Both the position numbers and the translations under genes were made by a program. From CBDFKF01 sp965248765 (GTDB lineage: Bacteria > Pseudomonadota > Alphaproteobacteria > VGEJ01), in contig CBDFKF010000002.1 in NCBI GenBank assembly GCA_965248765.1, forward strand, positions 434,001-498,000: 64,000 bases of DNA, in the 5' to 3' direction. Positions 1 through 10,869 of this stretch are shown here, piece after piece. How positions within the stretch are numbered: position 1 is the stretch's first letter; each line of letters begins with the position of its first letter. The notes below the pieces were generated by a model. The model saw only the letters and a list, made by a program, of their open reading frames with translations. It made no database searches and was not told where the DNA came from.

Positions 1-61
1 ACGCCGTGACGGACGAGTCGGTGCCCTGCGAGTCTGTGACGCTACCGGACTTCTTGCCCAT
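1..61 (-). CDS. possible 5' end of a gene running off the left edge
   Basis: An ATG at 61 on the minus strand opens a frame of 20 codons (starting MGKKSGSVTD) that has no stop before the window edge. A short AGG lies directly against the start, which is too close for a good ribosome binding site. The gene would lie downstream of the DUF3179 gene on the same strand. I do not recognise the peptide. The 111 bases between 62 and 172 hold nothing else that I can identify. Confidence 0.2.
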   Translation of the reverse strand, partial: MGKKSGSVTDSQGTDSSVTA

Positions 62-172
62 CCTGGTGACCAACCACCGCCAGCGGGTGAATCCCGCAAG
101 GCATACATGGTCGGTCATTACAGCGCATTGAAGCCCCGGGAATCCAGCACCATCCGCCGCGGCGGGACACGG

Positions 173-1165
173 CTACTCGATATGGATCGGCGCATCGGGG
201 TAAAACGCGCGAAATGCGAACGCGAAATCGACGCGGTACGGGACATCTATCAAGCCATCCGCTGTCTGCCGTTGGACGAGGACGTTACCAACATCGTGAG
301 CATCGGCAATGATCGCGCCGCCCAGGGCCGAGTTCTGCCCCGGCTCCCACGCGATGATGACGTCGTCGAGCACGCGCATGGTGCCGTGATTGCGGACAAG
401 ATCGAGGCTCCACGCCTCCTCCTGCTCTTCGATCATCACCACGCGCGCGAGCGGCGCGATGTTGGCCGGCAGCTCACCAAGGAAGAACGGATACGGCCGC
501 TTTCGCGTATCGTAGCCGGCGTAGGGATTGTAGCCGTAGCGCCGCATTTCGCGGTCGTTGGGCACCAGGACCTCGCCCTCAGGTGCTCTCCCGCGAAAGC
601 GGGCAAACGACTCAATCCTGGCCAGCAGCACATCGAGCTTGACGCCGGTCATCTCACCGACGATGCCCTCGCCGAGAAACTGCTGCCACCAGCTTTCGGT
701 CTGACGGTCGTACATGATGAGGTCCGAGTTGCGGAGCTTCCCGGTGGTGCCGAAGTCGAGCACCCGTCCGTCAACCCGCCTGTCGAAGACGACCGCCGTG
801 TTGCATAGCGGGCAAAACGTCACCGAAATAGGCGTGCCACCGACGGTGTCGTTGACGATCTCGTGCCACATCAAGATCTGCAACGGATAGGCGCGCGCCT
901 CGCCATTCACGCGGACGCCGATGACCGGTTCGGTGTCGGCCAAGTTCTGGACGCTGGCGACCGGCTCGAAGACCGGATTGTCTATAGGGGGAATACCGTC
1001 CCTGGGCGGGCCACCCGACAAGATCGACCTGAACCGCACCGAGTGCTTCGTGAAGTCCGTGTTCGGCCAGGCGTATTTCCATGCATCCGGATCGGCGGCA
1101 ACCGGCCCCGCCGTCAGCGCTAGAACGATCGCGGCCAAAAGCGTGACCTTCGAGAACGGCACCAT
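173..1165 (-). CDS. DUF3179 domain-containing exported protein
   Basis: The 330-residue product begins with a signal peptide: a hydrophobic stretch at residues 7-20 and an AxA-like site ending near Ala24. The rest matches the DUF3179 family, whose hallmark FCPLCNTAVVFDR is present about 100 residues in, with a later LRNSDLIMYDRQTESWWQQF segment. The family's biochemical function is unknown; the paired cysteines suggest metal or redox chemistry, which is inference. The start at 1165 was preferred over a longer frame to 1330 because GGGAGGTGACC sits directly upstream of this ATG and the signal peptide begins there. It is divergent from the flavoprotein gene at 1339, with 173 bases between them. 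Confidence 0.9.
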   Translation of the reverse strand: MVPFSKVTLLAAIVLALTAGPVAADPDAWKYAWPNTDFTKHSVRFRSILSGGPPRDGIPPIDNPVFEPVASVQNLADTEPVIGVRVNGEARAYPLQILMWHEIVNDTVGGTPISVTFCPLCNTAVVFDRRVDGRVLDFGTTGKLRNSDLIMYDRQTESWWQQFLGEGIVGEMTGVKLDVLLARIESFARFRGRAPEGEVLVPNDREMRRYGYNPYAGYDTRKRPYPFFLGELPANIAPLARVVMIEEQEEAWSLDLVRNHGTMRVLDDVIIAWEPGQNSALGGAIIADAHDVGNVLVQRQTADGLIDVPYRVDFAFAFRAFYPDAPIHIE

Positions 1166-1338
1166 GGTCACCTCCCATATCCGTTGCCCAAGGATGGTCC
1201 GGCGCGACAGCATCTTTGGCAAGGGCGCGCGACATAACTTTTTGGTGACGGCAGTGCCGATGTCATCTGGTCTGGCATTGCTTGACGCCATCTGGTCGGT
1301 GCTCGACATTGCCGCCCGACGGTACGGCACCGCAGCGC

Positions 1339-2448
1339 ATGGTGGAGCGGGTTCAGAGCATTGTCATCGGCGCCGGCGTCATCGGCCTTGCCGTGGCGCG
1401 TGAACTCGCGCTTTCGGGGCGCGAGGTCCTGGTGCTCGAGGCGACCGAGACAATCGGCTCCGAGATCAGCTCGCGCAACAGTGAGGTCATCCACGCCGGT
1501 ATCTATTACCCAACCAACAGCCTTAAGGCGCGGTTGTGCGTGGCCGGGCGCGAGGCCCTTTATGACTATTGCGCCGAGCACGGCATTCCGCACCGTCGGC
1601 TCGGCAAGCTGATCGTCGCGACCGACGAGGATGAGATCGATGCGCTCCGAGCCCTTCAGAACAAGGGGGTTGAGAACGGCGTCGACGATCTCATGTGGCT
1701 CTCTGGCAGCGATGCGCGCGCCATAGAGCCCTCGCTTGCCTGCTGCGCAGCCCTGCACTCACCGTCGACCGGCATCATCGACAGCCACGCACTCATGCTC
1801 TCCTTCCAAGGCGAGGCCGAGGCCCGTGGAGCGGTGGTCGCGTTCCGCAGCCGGCTACGATCGGGCTCTCTGCTAGACGACGGCATTCGCCTCGGCATCG
1901 ACAGCGGCGGCGAGTGGATGGACCTCGATTGCCGCGAGCTCATCAACGCTGCCGGTCTCGATGCCCAAGATGTCGCGATGCGCCTGGATGGATTGCCGCA
2001 TGATTTGATCCCGCAGCGGCACCTCTCGAAGGGCACGTACTTCACCGCCGTGAGCGGCTCGCCGTTTCGCCGCCTCATCTACCCGCTGCCCGGCAACGCT
2101 GGGCTGGGCATCCATCTCACGCTCGACCTCGCCGGGCAGATGCGTTTCGGCCCCGATCAAGAATGGGTGAACGAGATCGACTACGACGTCGATGCCGGCC
2201 GTGTCGCGCGGTTCTATACCGCGGTCCGGCGCTACTATCCCGATCTCGCCGAGGGGAGCCTGCAACCCGGCTACGTCGGTATCCGGCCAAAGCTCCAGGC
2301 GCCAGGCGAGCCGGTCGCCGACTTCGTGATCCAGGGCCCCAAGACCCACGCCGTTCCCGGCCTCGTCAACCTTTTCGGCATCGAGTCACCGGGCCTCACA
2401 GCGGCGCTTCCGATCGCACGGCACGTACGCGCCGTACTTGATTCATGA
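1339..2448 (+). CDS. FAD-dependent oxidoreductase, L-2-hydroxyglutarate oxidase-like
   Basis: A 369-residue flavoprotein of the DAO/GlpD fold. The N-terminal dinucleotide-binding motif is IVIGAGVIGLAVARELA (GxGxxG), followed by SSRNSEVIHAGIYYP, a segment typical of the L-2-hydroxyglutarate dehydrogenase/oxidase branch (LhgO, L2HGDH). The C-terminal FGIESPGLTAALPIA closes the FAD site. The predicted role is oxidation of L-2-hydroxyglutarate to 2-oxoglutarate, but related enzymes take other hydroxy or amino acids, so the substrate is not settled. No membrane segment is visible. A longer frame runs back to 1282; ATG 1339 was chosen because the nucleotide-binding motif starts six residues later, as in the family. 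The MipA-like gene follows 70 bases downstream on the same strand. Confidence 0.85.
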   Translation: MVERVQSIVIGAGVIGLAVARELALSGREVLVLEATETIGSEISSRNSEVIHAGIYYPTNSLKARLCVAGREALYDYCAEHGIPHRRLGKLIVATDEDEIDALRALQNKGVENGVDDLMWLSGSDARAIEPSLACCAALHSPSTGIIDSHALMLSFQGEAEARGAVVAFRSRLRSGSLLDDGIRLGIDSGGEWMDLDCRELINAAGLDAQDVAMRLDGLPHDLIPQRHLSKGTYFTAVSGSPFRRLIYPLPGNAGLGIHLTLDLAGQMRFGPDQEWVNEIDYDVDAGRVARFYTAVRRYYPDLAEGSLQPGYVGIRPKLQAPGEPVADFVIQGPKTHAVPGLVNLFGIESPGLTAALPIARHVRAVLDS

Positions 2449-2518
2449 GCCTCATCCCACCGCTTGCACCACCCCTGGCGAGTGGATACCGTGCGCCGAG
2501 GACGACCAAACCCCGATC

Positions 2519-3301
2519 ATGACCCGTTTCTTTGCCCTCCTCCTCCTCGGGACGATGCTGGTCCGGCCAGCCGCCGCCGCCGACGTCGAATGGTGGGAAT
2601 CCTACCTCGCCGGCGCGACCGCAATTCTCGGTGGACCGTCGGAATCGCCGTGGCGCTTCAACGTCGGCACCGGCATCGCCATGGCGCCTGATTACCCGGG
2701 GAGCACCGAGTACGAGGCCGTGCCGCTGCCCCTGGTCGATATCGAGTACAGGGGCTCGTACTTTCTCAGCACCCAACGAGGGCTCGGCGTCGTTCTTTTT
2801 CGCACCGGTCTGTTCCGCGCCGGCACCCGGCTGACCTACGATCGTGGCCGGGAGGAAAGCCAGAACGTGAGGCTGCGGGGGCTGGGCAACATCGACCCTG
2901 GCATCGAAGCCGGGGGCTTTTTCGAGTACTACCGTAAGAACTGGCGGTTCGCCGGCGATGTGCGCAAGGGCTTGACGGCCGGCCATGAAGGGATTATCGC
3001 CTCGGCGAGCGCCGCGCTCGGCGGGCGCTTCAGCGAGCGAGCTAACCTGATCATCGGCGGCGAGACCCATATCGCCGACTCCACCTACCTGAACAACTAT
3101 TTCCGGAGCGAGGCTTTCACCGCCGGATCGGGTTTTCGCGACGTCGGCGCTTTCATGCACTTCGTGTTCATGTTTTCGGAGCGTGTCTACGGCACCTTGG
3201 ATACGCGCGTGAGCCTGCTCTTAGGCGATGCTGCACAGAGTCCGCTGACGGTGGATGATCTCCAGTACTTCCTTGGCAGCGTAGTCGGCTACCGCTTCTG
3301 A
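2519..3301 (+). CDS. MipA/OmpV family outer-membrane protein
   Basis: The 260-residue product has a clear signal peptide (MTRFFALLLLGTMLVRPAAA) and then alternating beta-strand segments ending in an aromatic residue (GYRF), as in outer-membrane barrels. The segments WRFNVGTGIAMAPDYPGS and YRGSYFLSTQRGLGV fit the MipA/OmpV family. Members are described as scaffolds for murein hydrolases or as porin-like barrels; which role applies here cannot be told from sequence. ATG 2519 starts the signal peptide, so the upstream in-frame ATG at 2438, which overlaps the previous gene, was rejected. The next gene starts 26 bases after the stop. Confidence 0.85.
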   Translation: MTRFFALLLLGTMLVRPAAAADVEWWESYLAGATAILGGPSESPWRFNVGTGIAMAPDYPGSTEYEAVPLPLVDIEYRGSYFLSTQRGLGVVLFRTGLFRAGTRLTYDRGREESQNVRLRGLGNIDPGIEAGGFFEYYRKNWRFAGDVRKGLTAGHEGIIASASAALGGRFSERANLIIGGETHIADSTYLNNYFRSEAFTAGSGFRDVGAFMHFVFMFSERVYGTLDTRVSLLLGDAAQSPLTVDDLQYFLGSVVGYRF

Positions 3302-3326
3302 CGCGCCGTGTGTAGCGCTTGGGCGT

Positions 3327-4403
3327 GTGACGGTATTCGACTCCGCAAGTTTCACGCTGCACCGCGAGGTGGTGTTCTGCAACGACCCCTCCGTAGGGTT
3401 GCGCGCCATCATCGCCATCCACGACCTGACATTCGGACCTGCGCTCGGCGGCCTTCGCATCTTCCCTTATCCCACCGAGGACGAAGCGATCGAGGATGTG
3501 CTGCGACTTGCGCGGGGCATGACCTACAAGACGGCCCTCGCCAGGCTCGCTCTCGGCGGCGGCAAGGCCGTCATCATCGCCGATCCCAAAACCGACAAGA
3601 GCGAGCCGCTTCTGCGCAGCTTCGGGTGCTTCGTCGACAGCTTGCGTGGGCGTTACATCACCGCCGAGGACGTCGGCTCCTCGGTTACCGACATGCAGGT
3701 CATCCGCAAGGAAACGCACCATGTCCGCGGCATACCGGAGACCGGTGGCGGCGATCCCTCGCCGGTAACCGCCTTCGGCGTATACCAGGGCATTCGTGCC
3801 GCGGCGAAGCACAAGCTCCATCTGGACAGCCTCGCCGGGCTCCGTATCGCGGTTCAAGGCCTCGGTCATGTCGGTCTAGCGCTGTGCCGGCGCCTCACCG
3901 ACGACGGCGCCCGCATCACCGCGACCGATATTGACGGTGCCGTCCTGGACGCAGCGGCGAACGAGCTCGGCCTCGCCCCCGTGGCACCGGACGAGATCGT
4001 GCGGATCGAAGCAGACGTGTTCGCGCCCTGCGCGCTGGGCGCGGTGCTGAACGATGAGACCATACCAGAGCTGCGCGTCTCCATCGTCGCCGGCGCCGCC
4101 AACAACCAGCTCGAAGCCGACCGTCACGGCGCCATGCTGCACGGGCGCGGTATCCTCTATGTCCCCGACTACGCCATCAATGCCGGCGGGATCATCAATG
4201 CCTTCTACGAGGGCCCCGACTACGACCGCCAGCGCGCGCTCGCCCATGCCGCGCGCATATACGAGACGCTGCTCGAGCTGTTCGCACGCGCCGAAGCGCA
4301 GGCGATCCCGACCAATGAGATGGCCGATCGCATCGCCGAGGAACGCGTGCTCAGCCAATGGGACTGGCGGCCCGGCGATCCGATCGTAACTGAGGTCACC
4401 TGA
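3327..4403 (+). CDS. Glu/Leu/Phe/Val dehydrogenase family amino-acid dehydrogenase
   Basis: A 358-residue NAD(P)-dependent oxidative deaminase that should convert a branched or aromatic L-amino acid to its 2-oxo acid plus ammonia. The catalytic-domain lysines appear as MTYKTALARLALGGGKAV (Lys68 and Lys80), and the Rossmann motif is GLGHVG at 178-183. The length fits leucine/phenylalanine/valine dehydrogenases (about 350-370) better than glutamate dehydrogenase (over 410). It starts with GTG. It ends 5 bases from the stop of putA on the opposite strand, with no room for a terminator between them. Lying near the leucine degradation cluster, leucine is a reasonable substrate guess. Confidence 0.85.
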   Translation: MTVFDSASFTLHREVVFCNDPSVGLRAIIAIHDLTFGPALGGLRIFPYPTEDEAIEDVLRLARGMTYKTALARLALGGGKAVIIADPKTDKSEPLLRSFGCFVDSLRGRYITAEDVGSSVTDMQVIRKETHHVRGIPETGGGDPSPVTAFGVYQGIRAAAKHKLHLDSLAGLRIAVQGLGHVGLALCRRLTDDGARITATDIDGAVLDAAANELGLAPVAPDEIVRIEADVFAPCALGAVLNDETIPELRVSIVAGAANNQLEADRHGAMLHGRGILYVPDYAINAGGIINAFYEGPDYDRQRALAHAARIYETLLELFARAEAQAIPTNEMADRIAEERVLSQWDWRPGDPIVTEVT

Positions 4404-4408
4404 ACCGC

Positions 4409-7400
4409 TCAGTCGTCGCTCGCCAGCGAGAGCAAGGCGACATTGCCGCCGGTCGCGGCGGTGTTGACCGCCCGCGCCCGCTCGGTCCCAAAGCGCAGCA
4501 GATAATGCGGCCCGCCGGCCTTGGGACCCGTCCCCGACAAACCCACCCCGCCGAATGGCTGTACGCCGACCACCGCCCCGATCATGTTGCGATTGACGTA
4601 GGCATTGCCGACCCGGACGCGCTCGCCTACGGCCTGTGCCGTCGCGTCGATCCGGCTGTGTACGCCCAGGGTGAGGCCATAGCCGGTGGCGTTGATGGCA
4701 TCGCACACCGCCTGGAGCTCCTCGCCGCGGTAGCGGATCACGTGCAGGATCGGCCCGAACACCTCGCGCTCTAGAAGGTCCAGACTCGCGATCTCGAAGG
4801 CGCGCGGGGCGAAGAAGGTGCCGTGCTTGCAGCCTTCGGATAGAGGCGTCTCGTGGAGAAGCTGGCCCTCGCGCGCCATGCGGTCCGCGTGGGCATCGAG
4901 CGTGGCGCGGGCCTCATCGTCGATGACCGGGCCCACGTCGGTGGCAAGCAGCGCCGGATCGCCGATCACCAGCTCAGCCATCGCACCGGTGAGCATGGCG
5001 AGGACTTTGTCGGCAACGTCGTCCTGCAGGAACAGAACCCGCAACGCCGAGCAGCGCTGGCCGGCACTGTTGAACGCCGATTGCAGAACATCGCCTACCA
5101 CCTGTTCGGGCAGCGCTGTGGAATCGACGATCATTGCGTTCTGACCGCCGGTCTCGGCGATGATTGGGACCAACGGCCCTTCGCGCGCGGCGAGCGCTTG
5201 ATTGATCAAGCGCGCGGTCTCGGTCGAGCCGGTGAACGAGACACCGGCGATGCGCCGATCCGATACCAGCGCGGCGCCGACGACCTCGCCTGTGCCCGGA
5301 AGCAAATGCAGCGCATCCGCGGGCACGCCGACCCGGTGCAAGAGCCGCACTGCCGCGGCCGCCATCAGCGGCGTCTGTTCGGCGGGCTTGGCGATCACCG
5401 CATTGCCAGCGGCGAGCGCGGCGCTGACCTGGCCGGTGAAGATGGCAAGCGGGAAGTTCCACGGACTGATGCAAGCGAACACGCCGCGGCCGTGCAAGGC
5501 GAGCTGGTTGCTCTCGCCGGTAGGCCCCGCCAGCTCGCGAGCCTCCCCGAAATGCTCGCGCGCGCGCGCCGCGTAATAACGGCAGAAGTCCGCTGCCTCC
5601 CGCACCTCAGCCTGGGCATCAGTAAGGGTCTTGCCGGCCTCGCGGACCGCGATGGCCATCAGTGGTGCGCGCTCGGCCTCGAGCAGATCGGCCGCCCGTT
5701 CCAGGATCGCCGCCCGCTCGTCCGCTGGCGTACGATCCCAAGCCAGAGCGGCGGCGCTTGCACGCTCAAGCGCTTCGTCGACGGCATCGGCCTCGGCCTC
5801 GACCACCTCACCGATCTCGCGCCGATGATCCGCCGGATCGCGCACGGTCCGACCGCCGCCCGAGCGTTCGGCCCCGCCGATGATCGGTTGTGCCATCCAC
5901 CGCTCCGCCGCTACTTTCTCCATGGCGCGCGCGAGTGGCACCAAGGCGGCCGGATCGCTGAGCTCTATCCCCGTGGAGTTGCGGCGGTCCTCGCCAAAGA
6001 GGTCGTGTGGCAGGGGAATGCGGGGATGCGGCCGCGACGTGAGTCGTTTCAGGCGCTCCGCCGGATCGGCGATCAGCTCATCGACCGGCGCCGCCTCGTC
6101 GACGATGCGATTGACGAACGAGGTGTTGGCGCCGTTCTCCAACAGCCGGCGCACGAGATATGGGAGCAGGTCCTCGTGACTGCCGACAGGAGCATAGACT
6201 CGGCATGGCCGATTCAACCGGGCCGGATCGACGACCTCGCCGTACAAAGCCTCGCCCATGCCATGCAGGCGTTGGAACTCGTAGTCTGTCCTGGTTCCGG
6301 CCAGCGTGATGATGGCGGCGACGTTGTGGGCGTTGTGGGTCGCGAACTGCGGATAGACCAGCGCGCCGGCGTCGAGCAACGCGCGAGCGCACGCGAGGTA
6401 CGAGACATCGGTCGCGACCTTTCGCGTGAATACCGGGTAGCCTACGAGGCCTCGCTCTTGCGCCCGCTTGATCTCGGTGTCCCAGTACGCGCCCTTGACC
6501 AGCCGTACCGGGATGCGCCGGCCGCCGCGGCGGGCGCGGGCGCAGATCCACTCGATTACCGCCGGGCCGCGCTTTTGGTAAGCCTGCACGACCACACCGA
6601 AACCGTCCCAGCCGGCCATGGCCGGATCGCCAAGGACGAGATCGAAGAGATCGAGGGTGAGGTCCAAGCGATCAGCCTCCTCGGCATCGATCGCGACGGC
6701 GATGTCTTGCTCGCGTGCATGGAGCGCTAGGCGTCGTAGCCGTGGGCCGAGCTCATCGATCACCCGCCCGGCCTGGGCGAATTCGAAGCGCGGGTGGAGC
6801 GCCGAGAGTTTTATCGAGATGCCTGGCCGCGCGAACACCTCGCCGCTCTCGGCCGCGTGGGCCCCGATCACGGTAATCGCATCGAAATATGCGCCATCGT
6901 AGCGATCGGCATCGGCCTGGGTATGGGCGGCCTCGCCCAACATGTCGAAGGAATAGCGATAGCGCCGTTGCTCATCCCCCTGGGTCCGCTCCAGCGCCTC
7001 TTCCACGGTCCGCCCCATCACGAACTGATTGGCCATGATGCGCATCGCCGCATTGAGCGCCGTGCGGATAACCGGCTCGCCGCTGCGGGTAATCAGATGG
7101 CGAACAAACCCGCCAACATCCGAGATCGCCTCGGAATCGAGGTTGATGACCCGCCCGGTGAGCAGCAACCCCCAGGTCGAGGCGTTCACGAAAAGCGATT
7201 CGCTGCGGCCAAGATGCGTGTCCCAGTCGGCCTCGCCGAGCTTGTCCCGGATCAACCGGTTGGCGGTGGCAGCATCGGGAATACGGAGCAGCGCCTCCGC
7301 CAGGCACATGAGGACCACCCCCTCGGGCGTCGAGAGCCCGTACTCGTGGAGGAAAGCATCGAGGCCGCCGGCGCGCTCGCGCGAGGCCCGGACGGTGTGG

Positions 7401-7561
7401 ACAAAGCGCCGCGCGAGTCGGCCGACCTCGCGCTGCTGGGCATCGTTCAGGCGTGCGGCCGGCAAGAGGGCGTCGATGCACGAGGCCTCGTCGGCCAGGT
7501 AGAGAGCGCTGATCGCGGCTCGCTCAGGAACCGGCGTGCTTCGTTCCTCGGCCCAGATCAT
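4409..7561 (-). CDS. putA: bifunctional proline dehydrogenase / L-glutamate gamma-semialdehyde dehydrogenase PutA
   Basis: A 1050-residue enzyme that oxidises proline to glutamate in two steps. The N-terminal half is the FAD-dependent proline dehydrogenase barrel, with segments such as RLVKGAYWDTEIKRAQERG and YPQFATHNAHN. The second half, from about residue 550, is the NAD-dependent aldehyde dehydrogenase, with FACISPWNFPLAIFTGQ, the general-base segment IAETGGQNAMIVDS and the catalytic cysteine in FNSAGQRCSALR near residue 835. It lacks the ribbon-helix-helix DNA-binding domain of enterobacterial PutA, so it should not repress its own gene. ATG 7561 (MIWAEERS) was chosen because the longer frame to 7822 adds an Arg/Gly-rich stretch that overlaps the DUF1489 gene. 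It follows that gene by 2 bases and is probably cotranscribed with it. Confidence 0.96.
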   Translation of the reverse strand: MIWAEERSTPVPERAAISALYLADEASCIDALLPAARLNDAQQREVGRLARRFVHTVRASRERAGGLDAFLHEYGLSTPEGVVLMCLAEALLRIPDAATANRLIRDKLGEADWDTHLGRSESLFVNASTWGLLLTGRVINLDSEAISDVGGFVRHLITRSGEPVIRTALNAAMRIMANQFVMGRTVEEALERTQGDEQRRYRYSFDMLGEAAHTQADADRYDGAYFDAITVIGAHAAESGEVFARPGISIKLSALHPRFEFAQAGRVIDELGPRLRRLALHAREQDIAVAIDAEEADRLDLTLDLFDLVLGDPAMAGWDGFGVVVQAYQKRGPAVIEWICARARRGGRRIPVRLVKGAYWDTEIKRAQERGLVGYPVFTRKVATDVSYLACARALLDAGALVYPQFATHNAHNVAAIITLAGTRTDYEFQRLHGMGEALYGEVVDPARLNRPCRVYAPVGSHEDLLPYLVRRLLENGANTSFVNRIVDEAAPVDELIADPAERLKRLTSRPHPRIPLPHDLFGEDRRNSTGIELSDPAALVPLARAMEKVAAERWMAQPIIGGAERSGGGRTVRDPADHRREIGEVVEAEADAVDEALERASAAALAWDRTPADERAAILERAADLLEAERAPLMAIAVREAGKTLTDAQAEVREAADFCRYYAARAREHFGEARELAGPTGESNQLALHGRGVFACISPWNFPLAIFTGQVSAALAAGNAVIAKPAEQTPLMAAAAVRLLHRVGVPADALHLLPGTGEVVGAALVSDRRIAGVSFTGSTETARLINQALAAREGPLVPIIAETGGQNAMIVDSTALPEQVVGDVLQSAFNSAGQRCSALRVLFLQDDVADKVLAMLTGAMAELVIGDPALLATDVGPVIDDEARATLDAHADRMAREGQLLHETPLSEGCKHGTFFAPRAFEIASLDLLEREVFGPILHVIRYRGEELQAVCDAINATGYGLTLGVHSRIDATAQAVGERVRVGNAYVNRNMIGAVVGVQPFGGVGLSGTGPKAGGPHYLLRFGTERARAVNTAATGGNVALLSLASDD

Positions 7562-7563
7562 GG

Positions 7564-8028
7564 CTAGATCAGCCCCAGCACCCGGAGCTCGTTGGCCAGC
7601 GCGAGGGGCAAATCGCCGGCCCCGGCCGCACCGACCGCATCGGCCGGCGCATGGCCCGGATCGAGATAACGCCACCCCTGGTGCGGCCGACGCGGCTGCC
7701 ATTCGGTGAGCACGAGCCCAGGGTCGAGCACGAAAGCACAGCGCTTGCCGGTACGCCCGCCGCTCGCATCCTCGATCGCGGCGATCCTTTGGCGGACGCG
7801 GACGGACCCTTTGATCACCCAATAGAGCGAGCCGTTGTCGAGGATTTCATCCGCGCGGCGCGGCCGGTGCCGGGTGTAGTGGCGCAAGAGGGGCGCATCG
7901 CCCGCAGCGCGGAGACGCTCAAGACGCATGGCTTGGGCGCGCCGCAGCGCCTCCACCTCGTCGATGCCTACGCAGAGCTTGAGAATATGAAGAGGCACGG
8001 GCTCGTCAGCGCCAAACGCCTGAGACAC
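7564..8028 (-). CDS. DUF1489 family protein
   Basis: A 154-residue (or 144-residue) protein whose start VPLHILKLCVGIDEVE matches the beginning of the DUF1489 family, conserved in alphaproteobacteria and of unknown function. Conserved patches include YWVIKGSVRVRQRI and GKRCAFVLDPGLVLTEWQPRRPHQGWRYL. Neither possible start is ATG: GTG at 8028 is the longest frame, while GTG at 7998 begins exactly at the family N-terminus. Neither has a strong ribosome binding site. The gene lies 40 bases after methylcrotonyl-CoA carboxylase alpha and 2 bases before putA, so it bridges the leucine and proline catabolic genes. Confidence 0.85.
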   Translation of the reverse strand: MSQAFGADEPVPLHILKLCVGIDEVEALRRAQAMRLERLRAAGDAPLLRHYTRHRPRRADEILDNGSLYWVIKGSVRVRQRIAAIEDASGGRTGKRCAFVLDPGLVLTEWQPRRPHQGWRYLDPGHAPADAVGAAGAGDLPLALANELRVLGLI

Positions 8029-8068
8029 CAGGCAGGCCCACTAAGAATAGTCGATCGAGGCGCCGACG

Positions 8069-10063
<1,995 letters not shown>

Positions 10064-10073
10064 GGAGGCGAGG

Positions 10074-10865
10074 TCACTCCACCCAGTTCGGGTGGCGTTT
10101 CTCTAGGAAAGCGTTGGTTCCTTCGCGCGCTTCCTGGCTTTGGCGGCGGGCGGCGATGCGGCGCGCCGTCTCGTCCCTTACCGCGGCATCGATAGGGCGC
10201 GCGGCCACGGCGGCGATGAGCGATTTGGCATCGGCGATCGCCTCCGGCCCACCCCGTCCCAGCGCTTGGATCAGCTGCTCGCGCGCCGCGGCCAGACCGG
10301 CCTCATCGTCGCACGGGACGTGGACGAGGCCGAGGCGATGGGCCTCTGCCGCGTCGATCGTCTCCGCGCTAATGAAGTACCGGCGCGCCTGGCGGGCACC
10401 GATGGCGGCGATTACGTAGGGCGAGATGACCGCCGGCACCAGCCCGAGCTTTACCTCGCTGAGCTGGAAGCGCGCGGCCGGCGTGGCCACCACGATGTCG
10501 CAGCAAGCGGCCAGGCCGACACCCCCGCCGTAGGCGGCCCCGTGCACCAGCGCGATGGTCGGCTTAGGCAGGTCATTGAGGGTGGACATGAGGCGGCTGA
10601 GTGCCTGTGCGTCGGCGCGGTTCTGGGCCTCTGTGAAGTCCGCCGCGCGGCGCATCCAGCCGATGTCGGCACCTGCGCAGAAGCTCTTGCCGCGGCCCGT
10701 AAGAACTACGCAACGAACACCGTCGTCGGATCGAAGGGCCTCGAAGCGCTCCGTCAGCTCAACGACCATGGCTTCGTCGAAGGCATTGTGCGCTTTGGGC
10801 CGATTGAGGATTACGGTGGCGGTCCGGTCCGTACCGGTCTCGACGAGAACCGTTGCCTCGGCCAT
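10074..10865 (-). CDS. liuC: enoyl-CoA hydratase/isomerase family, probable methylglutaconyl-CoA hydratase
   Basis: A 263-residue crotonase-fold protein that probably hydrates 3-methylglutaconyl-CoA to HMG-CoA. The oxyanion-hole segments are GKSFCAGADIGWM and VHGAAYGGGVGLAACCDIV, followed by LSEVKLGLVPAVISPYV. It sits between the two methylcrotonyl-CoA carboxylase genes, 4 bases after beta and 10 before alpha, which is the usual place of LiuC. Specificity is inferred from that position, because crotonases cannot be told apart by these motifs. The start at ATG 10865 (MAEATVLVETG) was preferred to 10946, which would overlap the carboxylase gene by 77 bases. Confidence 0.9.
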   Translation of the reverse strand: MAEATVLVETGTDRTATVILNRPKAHNAFDEAMVVELTERFEALRSDDGVRCVVLTGRGKSFCAGADIGWMRRAADFTEAQNRADAQALSRLMSTLNDLPKPTIALVHGAAYGGGVGLAACCDIVVATPAARFQLSEVKLGLVPAVISPYVIAAIGARQARRYFISAETIDAAEAHRLGLVHVPCDDEAGLAAAREQLIQALGRGGPEAIADAKSLIAAVAARPIDAAVRDETARRIAARRQSQEAREGTNAFLEKRHPNWVE

Positions 10866-10869
10866 CCGC

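Noticed and set aside
4853..6730. Plus-strand open frame of 625 codons opposite putA
   Set aside because: Shadow of putA caused by high GC; low-complexity translation, no family match, and PutA is complete on the other strand.
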